Shown piece by piece: positions 16,462 through 24,158 of a DNA stretch of 49,299 nt; position 1 is the first letter of the stretch; every line of letters starts with the position of its first letter. Position numbers and translations under genes: made by a program. The stretch is from Paludibaculum sp. GTDB lineage: Bacteria > Acidobacteriota > Terriglobia > Bryobacterales > Bryobacteraceae. The notes beneath the pieces were generated by a model that saw only the letters and a program-made list of their open reading frames with translations, had not been told where the DNA came from and did not search any database. The stretch is from the NCBI GenBank assembly GCA_029973955.1, contig JARKQJ010000180.1, forward strand, positions 1 to 49,299, read 5' to 3'.

Positions 16462-16991
16462 AGCGGCTGTGCGTGGCGATGCTCATGCTGGGGCTGACAG
16501 GGTGCTATCCGCTGTCGCTACAGCCGCTTTTCACCCCGGCTGATGTGACCGTGGATGAGGGTCTGGCCGGAGCCTGGCAGAAGCAGGGCGAGACAGACCG
16601 GTGGGAGTTGGATGCACCAAAGAATGCGGAGTACAAACTACGCCACGTGGTGGGCGATGAGACGGAGCATCTGGTGGCGCGGGTTGGGCGTGTGGGCGAT
16701 GTGACGTTCCTGGAAATGCGCGGTGAGAAGAACCCGGACGACAGCCAGGCCGTGCCGGGCTATTCGTTTTGGCGGATCAAACGGGAGGGCGACCGGCTGG
16801 AGGTGTTGCCGCTGCGGCCGGAGTATTTCGAGGAGTTGATCCAGGCGGGCAAGCTGGAGAAGGCGCAGATCGTGCGCGGGGAGTTCGTGGTGTTCACGGG
16901 CACGACGGCAGAGGTCCGGGCCATGCTGCGGGCGCGGGTTGGGGAACGGGCCATGTATGGAGAGGTGGTGGCGTTGAGACGGCTTCGGTGA
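16458..16991 (+). CDS. Small lipoprotein, function unknown
   Basis: The 177-residue protein begins with a lipoprotein signal ending in the lipobox LTGC, with C16 as the lipidated residue. The mature part is beta-rich and has no cysteine or catalytic motif. I do not recognise the family. It overlaps the upstream oxidoreductase gene by 4 bp, so it is the last gene of the 14063-16991 operon. An outer-membrane or periplasmic accessory role is the most one can infer. Two palindromic repeats follow. Confidence 0.75.
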   Translation: MKRLCVAMLMLGLTGCYPLSLQPLFTPADVTVDEGLAGAWQKQGETDRWELDAPKNAEYKLRHVVGDETEHLVARVGRVGDVTFLEMRGEKNPDDSQAVPGYSFWRIKREGDRLEVLPLRPEYFEELIQAGKLEKAQIVRGEFVVFTGTTAEVRAMLRARVGERAMYGEVVALRRLR

Positions 16992-17015
16992 CGGTAGTGC
17001 GTGGTACTGTGGCAC

Positions 17016-17068
17016 GTCGTCTCGGGGGAATACGGCTTCACGGTGGCCCCGAGACTTCGTCTCGAGGG
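17016..17068. repeat. Pair of short palindromic repeats
   Basis: This intergenic stretch lies between the lipoprotein gene and a convergent PF06439 gene. It holds GTCTCGGGGGAATA (17018-17031), the reverse complement of the TTCCCCCGAG repeat family seen near 35.4 and 49.2 kb. A perfect hairpin CGAGAC-TTC-GTCTCG follows at 17050-17064. There is no T-run, so it is not a classic terminator, although it may protect 3' ends of both convergent mRNAs. Confidence 0.65.
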
Positions 17069-17076
17069 ACTAACGC

Positions 17077-18177
17077 CTAAAGCGGCTGGACGCGCAGGTG
17101 CTTGAATTCGATCCAGAAGCCGGGGCGATGCGTCTGGAGTTCGATGAAGCCGGCGTTGGTGCGCGGCAGGCCTGAGTACTCCATGACGGTTTCGCCATCG
17201 ATGCGGACGGTCACGTCACGGTTTTGGACGACGAGGTCGAAGAGGAACCACTTCTCCGCTTCGATGCGCGGATAGCGGGCGCGCTTGAAGTGATAGAGCG
17301 AGCCGGTGGGATAGTGAGCTTCCTCGACGGGGTGGAGTTGGATTTCGTAAGCGTTGTCCGGGTTGGTGCCCTTGCCGGCGGAGCGGAAAATGATGCCGCT
17401 GTTGTGCTGCGCGGAGCCGCGGACGTAGCACTGGAAGTGGAAGTCCTGGAACTTGTCGTTGGTGGCGAGCAGGCCGCCGCCGTCGCCGCGCAGGACGTTG
17501 CCGATGGCGGTGACGTTGGGCTTGCCCTCGGTGACGTGCCAGTTCCTGGCGAGGTCTTCGGGCTGCTCGTAAAGCACCTGCCACTTCTCCTTGCCCGGCA
17601 GTTCGCGGACGCGGAGGTTGCGGAAGCGGCACTCGGCGGAGGCGGCGGCGATGCCGATGTAGCCGGAACGGAGGCGATCGCGGAGCGCGGGGTGCGTGGC
17701 GCAGTCGCGGTCGTGGATGAGGGCGTCGTTGAACCAGACCTGGAGGCGGGGATAGTCGGCGAGGACGCGGAAGGTGTTCCAGCCCTTGGTGACGTTGACC
17801 AGGCGGGGCGCGATGTCGGGGAAGATGGCGCCGGCGGAGTTGGAGTGGGGCTCCGCTTCGGGTTGATGGAAAACCTTGAGCTGGATGCCGGCCTGCGAGG
17901 GGCGGCCGTGCTCGGGCGCGTGGATGTAAATGCCGGAATCGGTCCAGCCCTGGATGAAGAACTCGCCGAGAAGTTCGAAGTTCTCGTAGGTCTTCCCGGA
18001 GCGAAGCCAGGTGGGGAGTGTGGCGTGGGAGTGGACGGCGATTTCCGGGCCTGCGATGGTGAAGGCCGACTCAGGGCCTTCGACAATCTCCCAGTTGGTG
18101 AGAGGGGTGAAACCGGATTCGGAGGATTGAGCTAAGGCGGCGAGAGGTAGAGCGAGGATGGTACGGCGTGCGAGCAT
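17077..18177 (-). CDS. Secreted protein with two PF06439 (DUF1080) domains
   Basis: I chose the ATG at 18177, which gives 366 residues beginning with a signal (MLARRTILALPLAALAQ) that has a twin arginine. Two laminin-like beta-sandwich domains of the 3-keto-disaccharide hydrolase family (PF06439) follow: about 20-190, with SGIYIHAPEHGRPSQAGIQL, and about 195-366, with GIIFRSAGKGTNPDNAYEIQ. Each closes with the family's last strand (FRNLRVRELP, FKHLRVQPL). Family members act on keto-sugars or bind carbohydrates; which domain is catalytic is unknown. Longer upstream starts exist but would bury the signal peptide. Confidence 0.82.
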   Translation of the reverse strand: MLARRTILALPLAALAQSSESGFTPLTNWEIVEGPESAFTIAGPEIAVHSHATLPTWLRSGKTYENFELLGEFFIQGWTDSGIYIHAPEHGRPSQAGIQLKVFHQPEAEPHSNSAGAIFPDIAPRLVNVTKGWNTFRVLADYPRLQVWFNDALIHDRDCATHPALRDRLRSGYIGIAAASAECRFRNLRVRELPGKEKWQVLYEQPEDLARNWHVTEGKPNVTAIGNVLRGDGGGLLATNDKFQDFHFQCYVRGSAQHNSGIIFRSAGKGTNPDNAYEIQLHPVEEAHYPTGSLYHFKRARYPRIEAEKWFLFDLVVQNRDVTVRIDGETVMEYSGLPRTNAGFIELQTHRPGFWIEFKHLRVQPL

Positions 18178-18305
18178 GACCACTATTTTGCACGAAGCAG
18201 ACGGCAAGCAGCGGGTAGAGCGTCCAGGCCCCGGCGCACGGCCCGCGGCCCTCACCGTAATCTTTGGCCGCTCCATGTGCGTCTTCCAACGTGAGGAGAT
18301 CCGAT

Positions 18306-18983
18306 ATGCGGACAATTGCGATACTGATTGGTCTTTTCGCTCTTTGCGCCTGCGCCCAGACGCCGCAGGGCTACCCCGGCTCTCGTCGCATGGGTCCAGG
18401 CCGCATGGGCGCCGGAGAGGGGCTCGGAAACGATCCAGTGGCGCGGGACGAAGCCGAGAAGAGGATCCTGGCGACCGCCGCCCAGGTCGACCGCTACCTC
18501 AACGTCCCTGAAGAGGACGGCCGCCTCATCCGGTTGTTGGTGGAGTCGACGGGCGCGAAAACTGCCGTCGAGCTCGGCACCTCCACCGGCTATTCCGGCC
18601 TCTGGTTCGCCCTGGCCCTCAAAGCGACCGGCGGACACCTGACCACCTTCGAATACGATGCGAGCCGCGCCCGCACGGCACGCGAGAACTTCGCGCGGGC
18701 CGGCGTGGATTCCTTCATCACCGTCGTCGAAGGCGACGCGCATGAGAAGGTCAAGTCGCTGAAGGGCCCCATCGACATCGTTTTCATCGACGCGGACAAG
18801 GAAGGCTATCTCGACTACTTGAAGCAGCTTCTGCCGCTGGTCAGGCCAGGCGGCCTGATTCTGGCGCATAACATCACAAGCCGCGGATCCATTCCAGACT
18901 ACGTGGAGGCCGTCACGACGAATCCGCAACTGGAGACGATGCTGCTCAACAGCCAGATGGCCGTAACCCTCAAGAAGCGGTGA
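18306..18983 (+). CDS. O-methyltransferase (COMT-like), exported
   Basis: The start ATG at 18306 has AGGAG at 18294-18298. The 225-residue protein begins with a hydrophobic signal that ends FALCACAQ and may be lipidated. It then has the caffeoyl-CoA/catechol O-methyltransferase fold: motif I VELGTSTGYSG, the acidic strand TTFEYD, the metal-site motif DIVFIDADKEGY and the RPGGLILAHN strand. A membrane-associated or periplasmic methyltransferase is unusual because SAM is cytoplasmic, so the leader could also be an anchor facing inward. The gene is C-rich on the + strand, unlike its + strand neighbours, which may mark a recent inversion or acquisition. Confidence 0.84.
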   Translation: MRTIAILIGLFALCACAQTPQGYPGSRRMGPGRMGAGEGLGNDPVARDEAEKRILATAAQVDRYLNVPEEDGRLIRLLVESTGAKTAVELGTSTGYSGLWFALALKATGGHLTTFEYDASRARTARENFARAGVDSFITVVEGDAHEKVKSLKGPIDIVFIDADKEGYLDYLKQLLPLVRPGGLILAHNITSRGSIPDYVEAVTTNPQLETMLLNSQMAVTLKKR

Positions 18984-19007
18984 GCGGCACCGCCGCGGGG
19001 CGTTCAC

Positions 19008-20813
19008 TCAGCGGAGGTTCCACTCGATGCCGCCGACCACGGCTCGCCCGGGCATGGGCACGGTGAGGATCTCCTCGTAGCGAGTATTGGCCAGATTCGT
19101 GAATTGAACAAAGGGACGGATGCGTGAGCCACGCCAGGCCGCGTAGACGTCCCAAATTGCATAGGGCGAGCGGCCGCGGCGTTCGAGCGCGCCGATGCGC
19201 GTGCGGGCGGTGAAGTGGCGGGGGAGATTGCCGGTCCAGGCGAAGACGCCCGAGTGGATGGGGTAATTGAAGGCGTACTTGGTGTAGATACCGGTGGCGA
19301 GCGTCGATTCGGCGCGGAGGGCGGTGTAGGACCAATCAAGGACCTGCGCGCGGAAACGCAGCGAAGCAGAAGATTCCAGGCCGGTGAAGTTCAGGCGGGT
19401 GATGTTGGCGGCCTGCCAGGGGCCTTGCGGGGATCGGCTCATGTAGTCGATGCCGTTGCGGTCGCGGCGGTGGAAGAGGGTGGATTGGAGGCGCCAGGCG
19501 CTGTGGGGCCGATAGTCGGCGCCGCCTTCGTAGCTCCAGGCTGATTCGGACTGGAGCGCGGCGTTGCCCTGGTTGGCGGGGTCCTTGTAGTACAGGTCCG
19601 TGAAAGTGGGCAGGCGATAGGCGCGGCTGGCGGCGGCGCGGAACTTCAGGCTGGAGGCAGCCCAGTAGGCGGCGGAGAGAGAAGGGCTGATCTGGTCGAA
19701 GGCGCCGCGGTAGGACTCCGTGCGGAGCCCGGCGTTGAAGGAGAAGCGGTTGAGGGCGCGCACATCGAGGGCGGAATAGGCAGCGCCGCGGGCGCGCGAG
19801 TGGATCCCCAGATTGGAGGACTCGATGCGATCGGTGAAGAGTTCACCGCCGGTGTAGAGAGTGAAGTTCCGGCGGAGCGGATCGCGGCGGCGCAGCGAGG
19901 CGTGGAAACCATCGGCGGAGTGGTGGTTCTGATAGCGCTGTGGAGTGTCCCGGTAAAGGTAGAAGAGATCGGTATGGCGGCGGTAGGAGAGGGCGACATC
20001 GGTGCGCTCGCCCAGGCCCTGGCGGAGGCCGGCAAACCAGGTCTTTGTGCGCTCCCAACTGGGGTAGGCGCCGTAGAAGTCCTGGGCGCCGAAGGGCTTG
20101 TCTGCGTAGGCGAGATCGACGGAGGTATGGCGGAAGTGCGTGCTGGACGAGAGGGCGAGATTGCGGTAGTCGCGGTTGGGAACGAAGCCGGTGGAGAAGT
20201 CGCGCGAGAAGCTGAGCAGTTGGGTGACGCCTTTGAAAGCGCCGGAAAGGAAGGCGGACTGCTGCTGAGTGCCGAAGCTGCCGGCGGCCAGGCGCAGGCG
20301 GGCCTGCCAGGATTCGGGGGTGGAGGTGATCACGTTGACGACACCTCCGAGGGCATCGGAGCCGTAGAGGGTGGAACCGGCCCCGCGCAGGATCTCGACG
20401 GACTTGACGGTCTCCAGCGGCACAGGGAGGTCGAGCGAGTGGTGGCCGGACTGGGGATCGTTCATGCGGCGGCCGTTGAGGAGGACGAGAGTTTGACCGA
20501 AGGTGGCGCCGCGGATGGAGAGGTCGCCCTGAAGGCCGTTGGGGGCGCGCTGGCGCAGGTCGAGCGAGGGATCGAGTTGCAGGAGGTCTGGGAGGTTGTT
20601 GAGGAGGAGGCGTTGGGAGGCAACGGGGAGAGAGAGGATGGAGCGGTCGGCTTCTTCGAGGGGGAGCGGCTCGAAGGAGCCGGTGACGATGATGGAGTCT
20701 TTGACTGGCGCGGGGACTGGCGCGGAGACTGGCGCGGGTATGGGCGCGGGGTCCGGCTGCTGCGCGAAGACAGAGAGAACAGCCAGGAGGTAGAGGGACA
20801 GGGGACGGATCAT
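19008..20813 (-). CDS. TonB-dependent outer-membrane receptor
   Basis: From the ATG at 20813 the protein has 601 residues: a signal peptide (MIRPLSLYLLAVLSVFAQ), a Pro/Ala-rich linker, a TonB-box-like DSIIVTGSF, the plug domain (LSIRGATFGQTLVLLNGRRM, then VEILRGAGSTLYGSDALGGV) and a 22-strand-type barrel ending in the aromatic-poor strand VGGIEWNLR. It is close in length and layout to BtuB-type receptors, which import cobalamin, but the substrate cannot be told. No TonB, ExbB or transporter genes lie nearby. It is divergent from the esterase-type hydrolase gene. Confidence 0.9.
   Translation of the reverse strand: MIRPLSLYLLAVLSVFAQQPDPAPIPAPVSAPVPAPVKDSIIVTGSFEPLPLEEADRSILSLPVASQRLLLNNLPDLLQLDPSLDLRQRAPNGLQGDLSIRGATFGQTLVLLNGRRMNDPQSGHHSLDLPVPLETVKSVEILRGAGSTLYGSDALGGVVNVITSTPESWQARLRLAAGSFGTQQQSAFLSGAFKGVTQLLSFSRDFSTGFVPNRDYRNLALSSSTHFRHTSVDLAYADKPFGAQDFYGAYPSWERTKTWFAGLRQGLGERTDVALSYRRHTDLFYLYRDTPQRYQNHHSADGFHASLRRRDPLRRNFTLYTGGELFTDRIESSNLGIHSRARGAAYSALDVRALNRFSFNAGLRTESYRGAFDQISPSLSAAYWAASSLKFRAAASRAYRLPTFTDLYYKDPANQGNAALQSESAWSYEGGADYRPHSAWRLQSTLFHRRDRNGIDYMSRSPQGPWQAANITRLNFTGLESSASLRFRAQVLDWSYTALRAESTLATGIYTKYAFNYPIHSGVFAWTGNLPRHFTARTRIGALERRGRSPYAIWDVYAAWRGSRIRPFVQFTNLANTRYEEILTVPMPGRAVVGGIEWNLR
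20703..20750 (-). repeat. In-frame 12-bp tandem repeat in the TonB receptor gene
   Basis: Four consecutive 12-bp units (consensus GACTGGCGCGGG on the + strand) encode a Pro-Ala linker of the type PAPVSAPVPAPV after the signal peptide. Copy-number change would alter linker length in steps of four residues without breaking the frame. Confidence 0.75.
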
Positions 20814-20876
20814 GCAGGAGTGGAGGGTTTCAGACAACTTACCCTTCTTTTCTATTTTCGCAGAGTGCGGCCGGAA

Positions 20877-20904
20877 TTGCACCGTGGAGCCGCTGTGGTA
20901 TGCT
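20877..20904 (+). promoter_or_regulatory. Candidate leaderless promoter of the esterase-type gene
   Basis: TTGCAC (20877-20882), a 16-bp spacer and TATGCT (20899-20904) form a sigma-70-like promoter. The ATG of the gene starts at 20911, only 6 nt after the -10 box, and no ribosome binding site is visible, so the mRNA would be leaderless. Confidence 0.55.
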
Positions 20905-20910
20905 CCCGGC

Positions 20911-21726
20911 ATGCGTGGACTCCTGTTTCTTTTCCTGGCCGCGGCGGTGTCTGGCGCGGAGGAGCGCAACGACATCGTATATTCCAGGCCCGGGGGCCAG
21001 GAGTTGACGTTGGATGCTTCGATTCCAGCCGGCCCGGGGCCATTTGCGGCAGTGATTGTGGTGCATGGAGGGGGATGGCAGAGGGGGACGAAACGGAGTT
21101 ACGAGAAGCCGCTGCTGCCGGTTCTGGCGGAGGCGGGGTTTGCCTGGTTCACCATCAACTACCGGTTGGCGCCGCAGAACAGGTTTCCGGCCGCGGTGGA
21201 GGACGTGGAGGCGGCCGTGCGCTGGGTGAAGGCACACGCCAAGGAATACAAGGTGGATGTGAAGCGGATCGCATTGATGGGCGAGTCGGCCGGCGGGCAC
21301 CTGGTGGCCATGGCGGCCGTGCGGCAAACCAAAGAGACACGCGTGGCGGCGGTGGTCGATTTCTATGGGCCGCATGACTTGTATCAGCGGGAGATGAATC
21401 GCGGGAAAGTGACGGAGAACCTGAATGCCCTGCTGGGGATTGAGAAGCTGGACGAGGCGGGCCAGGCGCGGCTGAAGGAAGCGTCTCCGATCAACTTCGT
21501 CCGGAAAGGGCTGCCGCCCTTCCTGTTCATTCACGGGACGAAGGACGCGGCTGTGCCGTTTGAGCAGTCGCCGCTGATGTGCGACAGGCTGAAGGCCGCG
21601 GGAAACCGCTGCGAGGTATTTCCGGTGGAGGGCGCTCCGCATGGAATTGGCGGCTGGGAAGGCCGGCCGGAGTGGACGGGTTACAAAGCGAAGATGGTGG
21701 AGTGGTTGAAGGCAACGTTGCGCTAG
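20911..21726 (+). CDS. Secreted alpha/beta hydrolase (BD-FAE / esterase type)
   Basis: This 271-residue protein has a signal peptide (MRGLLFLFLAAAVSGA) and an alpha/beta-hydrolase fold of the hormone-sensitive-lipase-like/BD-FAE group. The oxyanion motif is VHGGGWQRG, the nucleophile elbow is MGESAGGH, the acid is in HGTKDAAVPF and the histidine in GAPHGIGGW. It likely cleaves acyl or carbohydrate esters in the periplasm. I chose the ATG at 20911 because it starts the signal peptide and has a promoter directly in front. The stop codon shares a CTAG with the stop of the convergent Nudix gene. Confidence 0.87.
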   Translation: MRGLLFLFLAAAVSGAEERNDIVYSRPGGQELTLDASIPAGPGPFAAVIVVHGGGWQRGTKRSYEKPLLPVLAEAGFAWFTINYRLAPQNRFPAAVEDVEAAVRWVKAHAKEYKVDVKRIALMGESAGGHLVAMAAVRQTKETRVAAVVDFYGPHDLYQREMNRGKVTENLNALLGIEKLDEAGQARLKEASPINFVRKGLPPFLFIHGTKDAAVPFEQSPLMCDRLKAAGNRCEVFPVEGAPHGIGGWEGRPEWTGYKAKMVEWLKATLR

Positions 21727-21729
21727 CGC
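21718..21729. other. Palindrome shared by two convergent stop codons
   Basis: TGCGCTAGCGCA is a perfect 12-bp palindrome. The central CTAG supplies the TAG stop of both the esterase-type gene (+) and the Nudix gene (-), and both proteins end in Leu-Arg. Confidence 0.9.
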
Positions 21730-22133
21730 AGCAAAGAGACCTGGCCGCGGGCGATGCGGCGGACGAAGTCGAGATCGCCGTCCAGGAAATCGTACTCCGG
21801 CAGCGCCTGGTGGTTCTCCCAGCGGATCTGTTCGAAAGTGACCGGGCCGGGTTCGCCGCTGAACGTATCCACGCGGTGAAAGAGCAGGGTGAGCGGAGTG
21901 CGGCCGGAAATGATGTGCTCGTAACGCGCGACTTCCGGGCCGACCTCGGCATCGACGCCCAGTTCTTCCTGCAGTTCCCGTTTGAGGGCCTGCTTGGGGG
22001 TTTCACCGGGCTCGACTTTGCCGCCGGGAAACTCCCATTTCAGCCCATGACGATCCTTTGCCATGCGTTGGCCGATGAGGACTTTGCCGTCGCGTTGGAG
22101 GACGCCGGCGACTACGATCATTGTGCGCGCCAT
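21723..22133 (-). CDS. Nudix hydrolase, MutT type
   Basis: From the ATG at 22133 the protein has 136 residues. The Nudix box is complete: G38, E44, R52, E53, E56, E57 and G59 within GGKVEPGETPKQALKRELQE and the following ELGV. Length, the early VVAGVLQRDGKVLIGQR strand and the WEFPGGK entry match MutT/NudG-type enzymes that hydrolyse oxidised or unusual nucleoside triphosphates. Longer in-frame extensions exist upstream but carry no conserved sequence. It overlaps the convergent hydrolase gene by 4 bp and is divergent from the IscU-like gene. Confidence 0.9.
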   Translation of the reverse strand: MARTMIVVAGVLQRDGKVLIGQRMAKDRHGLKWEFPGGKVEPGETPKQALKRELQEELGVDAEVGPEVARYEHIISGRTPLTLLFHRVDTFSGEPGPVTFEQIRWENHQALPEYDFLDGDLDFVRRIARGQVSLLR

Positions 22134-22172
22134 GCCGAGTACAGGAAGATGACGGAGAGGTGACAGAGTCCA

Positions 22173-22544
22173 TTGTACAGTGAGCGCCTGTTGGATCACT
22201 TTCGAAATCCGCGGAGGGCGGGACGGCTCAGCACGCCATCGGCGGAAGTGCTGGTGGTGAATCCGGCGTGCGGGGACGAGATGCGGCTGGGCGTGCTGGT
22301 GAAGGATGGAGTGTTGGAAGATGCGGCGTTTCAGGTGCGGGGCTGCCCGGCGGCGATCGCCTGCGGCTCCGCGTTGGCGGAGTGGCTGGTGGGCAGGAGT
22401 CTCGAAGAGATTCGCGCGGCACGGGTTCGGGATGAGATCGCGGCGGCGGTGGACGGATTGCCCGAGGCTTCTGGCCACGCGGCGGTGCTGTGCGCAGATG
22501 CGGTGAAGAAGCTGCTGGCGCTTATGGGAGCGGGCGGAGCCTGA
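22173..22544 (+). CDS. IscU/NifU-like iron-sulfur cluster scaffold
   Basis: The 123-residue protein resembles the IscU/NifU-N scaffold on which Fe-S clusters are built. The three conserved cysteines are present: C33 (NPACGDEM), C58 (RGCPAA) or C64 (ACGSA), and C107 (VLCADA), with D35 next to the first. The opening YSERLLDHFRNPRRAG matches the family's YS..v.dhf.nPrN. It starts with TTG at 22173, because the frame is closed by a TGA just upstream. No iscS, sufBCD or iscA gene is nearby, so it is an orphan scaffold. Its last 23 bp overlap the convergent PF06439 gene. Confidence 0.83.
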   Translation: MYSERLLDHFRNPRRAGRLSTPSAEVLVVNPACGDEMRLGVLVKDGVLEDAAFQVRGCPAAIACGSALAEWLVGRSLEEIRAARVRDEIAAAVDGLPEASGHAAVLCADAVKKLLALMGAGGA

Positions 22545-23127
22545 GGTTGCGGAACCAGGTGGCGGAGTGGTGGTTCTGCAGGACGAGGAAAGAATCCCGC
22601 GGGACGTGCTCGTATTCGAGTACCAGTTCGCCGTTGAGCCAGTGCTGCACCTTGCCGCCGGAGACGACGATGCGGGAGGTGTTCCACTCCCCGGCGTGGT
22701 GGACGGGGTGCTTGGCGGGCGGGAGCTTGCCGTAAAGCGCGGCGGTGACCTTGGTGGGACCGGAGAGGGCGTCGGCGTTGCGCTCATCGTCGACCAGTTG
22801 ATATTCGGCGCCGCGGCCTCGCGCATTATTCCCTGCCCCCTTGGGCGCCTCCCATTCGTCCACCCGCTCGATGAAGTACTTCACGCCGGAATTGCCGCCG
22901 GGCTCGATCTTCCACTCGAACTCGAATTCGAATTCGCGGAATATAGCGCGGGTCCGGATGTCCTGAAAGCCGCCATCCACGACCAGCGCCCGGAGGCAGC
23001 CGTCCTCGATCGTCCAGGACTGAACCGGGAACGGTTTGCCGGTGACTTCCAGCCAGCCGTCGGGCGAGGTTCCGTTGAAGAGCGGAATCCAGGGGGCGGC
23101 CAGTAGCAGGAGAAACGCGGCGGACAT
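22522..23127 (-). CDS. Secreted single-domain PF06439 (DUF1080) protein
   Basis: This 201-residue protein has a signal peptide (MSAAFLLLLAAPWIP) and one laminin-like PF06439 domain. The typical start LFNGTSPDGWLEV, the FEFEWKIEPGGNSGVKYF core, the GAEYQLVDDERN loop, the EWNTSRIVVSGGKVQHWLNG strand pair and the closing FRNLRLRPL are all present, so it is a full-length family member. Family proteins cleave 3-keto-glycosides. It is the last gene of a minus-strand operon (ROK-like kinase, PIG-L deacetylase, nucleoside hydrolase-like protein), 15 bp after its neighbour. The 3' end overlaps the IscU-like gene. Confidence 0.88.
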   Translation of the reverse strand: MSAAFLLLLAAPWIPLFNGTSPDGWLEVTGKPFPVQSWTIEDGCLRALVVDGGFQDIRTRAIFREFEFEFEWKIEPGGNSGVKYFIERVDEWEAPKGAGNNARGRGAEYQLVDDERNADALSGPTKVTAALYGKLPPAKHPVHHAGEWNTSRIVVSGGKVQHWLNGELVLEYEHVPRDSFLVLQNHHSATWFRNLRLRPLP

Positions 23128-23142
23128 TGTTCCCAGTGTAGA

Positions 23143-24156
23143 TCAGCGCGTGAGGAGGTTCGTAAAAAGACTCGTGAAGCGCGCCGTGTCCACTTCGAGC
23201 TGGGCGTGAACTTTGCGAACTCCCGTGGCGGGCTTCAGAGCTTCAGACCACGTGAGCGTGTGGCCGTAGCTGGGTCCGTGGCTGAGATCGACGTCCATGT
23301 AGAGCACCTGCTCCCTGGTGATCAGCGAGGGATCGAGCAGAGTGCAGGCCGAGAGTTCGTCCCAGAGGTACGATTCGGGCTTGGACCAGGCGGCGACGTA
23401 CTTGGCGGAAGGCGTGGAAGCGCTACGGATGGCGTCATAGATCCGCTGGGTGAAAGGCACCTGCAGCGAGACGTCGACGGTGGTGATGTCGATGCGGGGC
23501 CAGGGGGCGCGGAGGACGATGTGGGCCGCCTCGGGGTCGAACCAGAAGTTGAATTCGTGGCGCGGGCTGGTGGCGAACTCGGGATCGTCGGTGCGCGGGT
23601 TGAGCGAACCGCCCATGAGGACGATGCCGCGGGTAAGCGAGGCGAAGCGTGGCTCGATGGCGAGGGCAAGGGCGATGTTGGTGAGCGGGCCGCCGGCGAG
23701 GATGGTGATCTCCCCGGGGTGGGCGCGGACTTGGCGAATGAGGAAGTGGACGGCATCTTCCGCGGCCGGCTTGAGGGTGGGTTCGCCCTCGGGCATGGAA
23801 GTAGAGGGCGGGCGCCGCCATGCGCCGAGCCAGGTCACCTGGCCGTGGAGTTGAGCGGCCAGCCGGGTCTCTTCCTGCGAACGGACCAGCGGAGCGTCGG
23901 CGCCCGCGAAGACGGGGATGTTCGCGTGGCCCGTGAGTTCCAGCATCCGCAAGGTGTGGCGGACGGCTTCGTCGCGCCAGGCGTCGCCGGTGACAGTGGT
24001 GATGCCGAGCACTTCCACCCGCGGCGAGTTGAGGAGGGCGAGGATCGCCATCTGATTGGTGCCGCCGGGTCCGGAGGCATCCTCGTCGATGAGGACCAGG
24101 CGCTTCTGCGCGAACGCGGGCAGAGCCAGGGCGAGGACGAACAGAAGCGCCTTCAT
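23143..24156 (-). CDS. Secreted nucleoside hydrolase-like protein
   Basis: The 337-residue protein has a signal peptide (MKALLFVLALALPAFA) and the inosine-uridine nucleoside hydrolase fold (ILAGGPLTNIALAL, GIVLMGGS, EFNFWFDPEAA motifs). These enzymes split the N-glycosidic bond with a calcium ion held by an N-terminal DxDxxxDD cluster. Here the cluster reads IDEDASGPGGTNQ (24-35): D24 and D26 remain but the usual paired aspartates are replaced by T-N. Activity may be altered or the substrate different. It lies 2 bp after the PIG-L gene in the minus-strand operon. Confidence 0.85.
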   Translation of the reverse strand: MKALLFVLALALPAFAQKRLVLIDEDASGPGGTNQMAILALLNSPRVEVLGITTVTGDAWRDEAVRHTLRMLELTGHANIPVFAGADAPLVRSQEETRLAAQLHGQVTWLGAWRRPPSTSMPEGEPTLKPAAEDAVHFLIRQVRAHPGEITILAGGPLTNIALALAIEPRFASLTRGIVLMGGSLNPRTDDPEFATSPRHEFNFWFDPEAAHIVLRAPWPRIDITTVDVSLQVPFTQRIYDAIRSASTPSAKYVAAWSKPESYLWDELSACTLLDPSLITREQVLYMDVDLSHGPSYGHTLTWSEALKPATGVRKVHAQLEVDTARFTSLFTNLLTR

Positions 24157-24158
24157 GG

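Noticed and set aside
17050..17064. Intrinsic terminator
   Set aside because: The hairpin is perfect but no T-run follows on either strand; it fits the palindromic repeat family.
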